DNA of 8,959 bases from NCBI GenBank assembly GCA_946479005.1, contig CAMLEM010000049.1, forward strand, positions 1 to 8,959. The letters are read 5' to 3'. A model generated the notes under the pieces. It did not search any database and was not told the DNA's origin. It saw only the letters and a list, made by a program, of their open reading frames with translations. A program made the position numbers and the translations under genes. This document shows, in pieces, positions 7,114-8,959 of this stretch (positions are counted from its first letter, which is position 1; each line of letters starts with the position of its first letter). Source of the stretch: an uncultured Chitinophagaceae bacterium. Lineage in GTDB: Bacteria; Bacteroidota; Bacteroidia; Chitinophagales; Chitinophagaceae.

Positions 7114-8499
7114 ATGAGAATTCTTTCCGTATTTATCCTGGCCCTGCTTCTAAATCTTTCCACCTGGGCCCAGGACCCCCGGGTGGCCCGCTTTGATTCG
7201 CTTTTTGATGAAGCTTATAAAAAAGATGAGTTTAATGGGAATGTTCTGATCGCCGAAGAGGGAAAGATCATTTACCAAAGATCTTTTGGGCTTGCAGACC
7301 GGAAAACCGGTGCGAAACTTAACAACGAATCCATTTTCGAGCTGGCATCCGTATCCAAACAATTCACCGCAATGGGCATTATGATACTGGCCAATGAAGG
7401 AAAACTTTCATTTGATGACAGCCTGAGAAAGTTTTTTCCCGAGCTTCCGTATGGAGGAGTGACTGTTCGCCAACTGCTTCATCACACAGGCGGGCTGCCT
7501 GACTATATGGAACTGTTGGGCACTCATTGGGATTCCACGCAGATAGCAACCAATAAGGACATCATACGGCTCTTCGCAGAGCATAAACCGGCCATTGTTT
7601 TCAAACCCGGTGAGAAGTGGGAGTATAGTAATACGGGGTATGCTTTGCTGGCATCTATCATTGAAAAAGTGAGTGGCAAAAGATTTCCCGTTTTTATGAA
7701 AGAAAAAATATTCAAACCGCTGGAAATGAAGCGCACGCTGGTTTTTGGAAGAAGAGCGGAGAAATACGTTCCCGATAATTATGCCTTCGGTTATGTTTAT
7801 GCGCCTGTCGCGGGCGCTTATATTCTTCCAGACGATGACCCCCGTTTTAGAACTCTCGTTTATTCACTGGATGGCATTCAAGGGGATGGTACGGTGAATT
7901 CCACTACCGGAGATCTTTTTAAATGGCACCAGGCACTGAATACGGAAAAACTTGTTCCTTCGAAATTGATCGAGGAGGCATTTACCCCTGGTGCGGGAGT
8001 TTCGTCAGGAGGAACGGCCTATGGTTATGGCTGGGGACTGGCCAATTCGAAGACCTATGGAAGGTTTGCCAACCACTCAGGGGGCTGGCCAGGATATTCC
8101 ACCTATATCGAAAGAGGGCTTGATGATGATAAAATGTTCGTGGTTCTTCAAAACAATGGGAAAAGATTATTGTCGCCCGTAAAGGTCCGCGCGATCCTAT
8201 ATAATATCCCCGCGGAGATCCTGAAAGAAAAATCCGTCGCTCCTGAAGAAATGAAGGATTATGTTGGCGATTATGAGATCTCGCCAGGCTTTGTTCTTAC
8301 GATCTTCGAGAAAGAAGGTAAATTATTTGTGCAGGCTACAGGTCAGCCCGCGCTGGAGATCTTCCGAATGGAAGGCGATCTTTTTTTCCTGAAGGCTGCA
8401 GAAGCCAGGCTCCAGTTTAACCGCGACGCGGATAATAAAATGGAGAGCCTGACGCTCCTTCAAAACGGTAATGAAACACCCGCGAAGAAAACCAGGTAA
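7114..8499 (+). CDS. Exported serine hydrolase, S12 / class C beta-lactamase-like fold
   Basis: This 461-residue protein begins at 7114. The frame is open further upstream to 6988, but that start would overlap the epimerase gene, while the 7114 ATG begins a good signal peptide (MRILSVFILALLL, then TWAQ), cleaved near Ala19. The S12 motifs are Ser79-x-x-Lys82 in ASVSKQFT, Tyr171-Ser-Asn173 in YSNTGY and the HSGG box at 321-324, which takes the place of KTG. HHTGGLPDY (123-131) is a common family segment. Residues ~374-455 form a separate C-terminal beta domain like those trailing many Bacteroidota S12 proteins. It follows the epimerase stop by 37 nt and precedes the FAD dehydrogenase by 3 nt, so co-transcription is likely. 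S12 members include D-aminopeptidases, DD-peptidases and esterases, and sequence alone does not choose among them. The fold is certain; the substrate is unknown. Confidence 0.9.
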   Translation: MRILSVFILALLLNLSTWAQDPRVARFDSLFDEAYKKDEFNGNVLIAEEGKIIYQRSFGLADRKTGAKLNNESIFELASVSKQFTAMGIMILANEGKLSFDDSLRKFFPELPYGGVTVRQLLHHTGGLPDYMELLGTHWDSTQIATNKDIIRLFAEHKPAIVFKPGEKWEYSNTGYALLASIIEKVSGKRFPVFMKEKIFKPLEMKRTLVFGRRAEKYVPDNYAFGYVYAPVAGAYILPDDDPRFRTLVYSLDGIQGDGTVNSTTGDLFKWHQALNTEKLVPSKLIEEAFTPGAGVSSGGTAYGYGWGLANSKTYGRFANHSGGWPGYSTYIERGLDDDKMFVVLQNNGKRLLSPVKVRAILYNIPAEILKEKSVAPEEMKDYVGDYEISPGFVLTIFEKEGKLFVQATGQPALEIFRMEGDLFFLKAAEARLQFNRDADNKMESLTLLQNGNETPAKKTR

Positions 8500-8502
8500 A
8501 AG

Positions 8503-8959
8503 ATGAATGTACTTGTTGCAGGCGCAGGTATCGTTGGTTTATCCACCGCCTATTATTTACAGAAAGCAGGCCACCAGGTCACGGTAATCGAGGCCGGGGA
8601 TCTTAGCAATGGTTGTTCCTTCGGGAATATGGGATATATTTCTCCTTCGCATTTTACGCCCATCGCCACGCCCGGGATCATCGCGCAGGGTCTGCGCTGG
8701 ATGTTGAGCTCTTCCTCTCCATTTTACATTAAACCCAGGTTGAACTCCGATTTGATCCGCTGGGGACTGATGTTTCGCCGGCAGGCCAATCATAAAACCC
8801 TGGAGAAAAATATCGGGCCGCTCAATGAATTGCTGCAGTTGAGCCGCCGGCTGATGGATGAGATCGACCGGGAATTCCCCGGCAGCTTTGATATGATCAG
8901 CAGGGGATGCTGGATGCTCTATAAGAATCAAAAAACAGAGGATCACGAAAAACACCAGG
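8503..8959 (+). CDS. FAD-dependent D-amino acid dehydrogenase (DadA-like), N-terminal part; probable cis-4-hydroxy-D-proline dehydrogenase
   Basis: The ATG at 8503 lies 3 nt after the serine hydrolase stop and opens a frame that stays open for 152 codons to the window edge. Only about a third of a ~410-430-residue DAO-family protein is present. The FAD-binding Rossmann start is clear: GAGIVG at residues 7-12, then Glu30 at the end of the second strand (VTVIEAG). The stretch SNGCSFGNMGYISPSH (35-50), ending in TPIATPG, matches DadA-type dehydrogenases. In a 4-hydroxyproline locus this enzyme would oxidise cis-4-hydroxy-D-proline to pyrroline-4-hydroxy-2-carboxylate, the substrate of the DapA-family deaminase upstream, passing electrons to the respiratory chain. 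There is no N-terminal signal sequence. D-alanine or D-proline dehydrogenase remain alternatives. The family is firm; the substrate comes from context. Confidence 0.85.
   Translation, partial: MNVLVAGAGIVGLSTAYYLQKAGHQVTVIEAGDLSNGCSFGNMGYISPSHFTPIATPGIIAQGLRWMLSSSSPFYIKPRLNSDLIRWGLMFRRQANHKTLEKNIGPLNELLQLSRRLMDEIDREFPGSFDMISRGCWMLYKNQKTEDHEKHQ

Noticed and set aside
8557..8955. 132-codon minus-strand open frame near the right edge
   Set aside because: The plus strand here encodes the DadA-like FAD domain, so this is its antisense shadow.

Overview
The window most likely comes from a Bacteroidota chromosome, probably a Chitinophagaceae-type soil or freshwater member. This is inferred from several signs. 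Exported proteins carry short leaders ending in FSQ- or WAQ-like sites, and a large multidomain S8 protease of the kind Bacteroidota secrete is present. Good Shine-Dalgarno sites are scarce, a TAnnTTTG-type promoter element sits before one gene, and a CAGATTT-rich inverted repeat lies between genes. No rRNA, tRNA, CRISPR array or transposase gene was seen.

Layout. Positions 1-2087 (minus strand, cut by the window edge) encode a secreted subtilisin-like protease of the KP-43 type, with a long N-terminal propeptide-like region and C-terminal beta domains. A 137-bp divergent spacer follows. Positions 2225-4577 (plus) hold two overlapping genes, a DapA-superfamily lyase/deaminase and an NAD(P)-dependent aldehyde dehydrogenase. 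Between that pair and the next gene a 45-bp imperfect inverted repeat fills almost the whole gap. Positions 4725-6002 (minus) encode an integral-membrane di-iron oxygenase closest in pattern to alkylglycerol monooxygenase. A 60-bp divergent spacer leads to a plus-strand run: a proline racemase-family 4-hydroxyproline epimerase (6063-7076), an exported S12/beta-lactamase-type serine hydrolase (7114-8499) and the first third of a DadA-like FAD-dependent D-amino acid dehydrogenase (8503 to the window end).

How they fit. Four of the seven genes match the four steps that turn trans-4-hydroxy-L-proline into 2-oxoglutarate: 2-epimerase, FAD-dependent cis-4-hydroxy-D-proline dehydrogenase, pyrroline-4-hydroxy-2-carboxylate deaminase (DapA family) and 2-oxoglutarate semialdehyde dehydrogenase. 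Each assignment is family-level; the co-location of all four makes the pathway call strong. The two exported hydrolases could feed it by degrading collagen-like or hydroxyproline-rich proteins, but that is inference. The membrane oxygenase has no obvious role in the pathway and splits the locus in two. No regulator or transporter is visible in this window.
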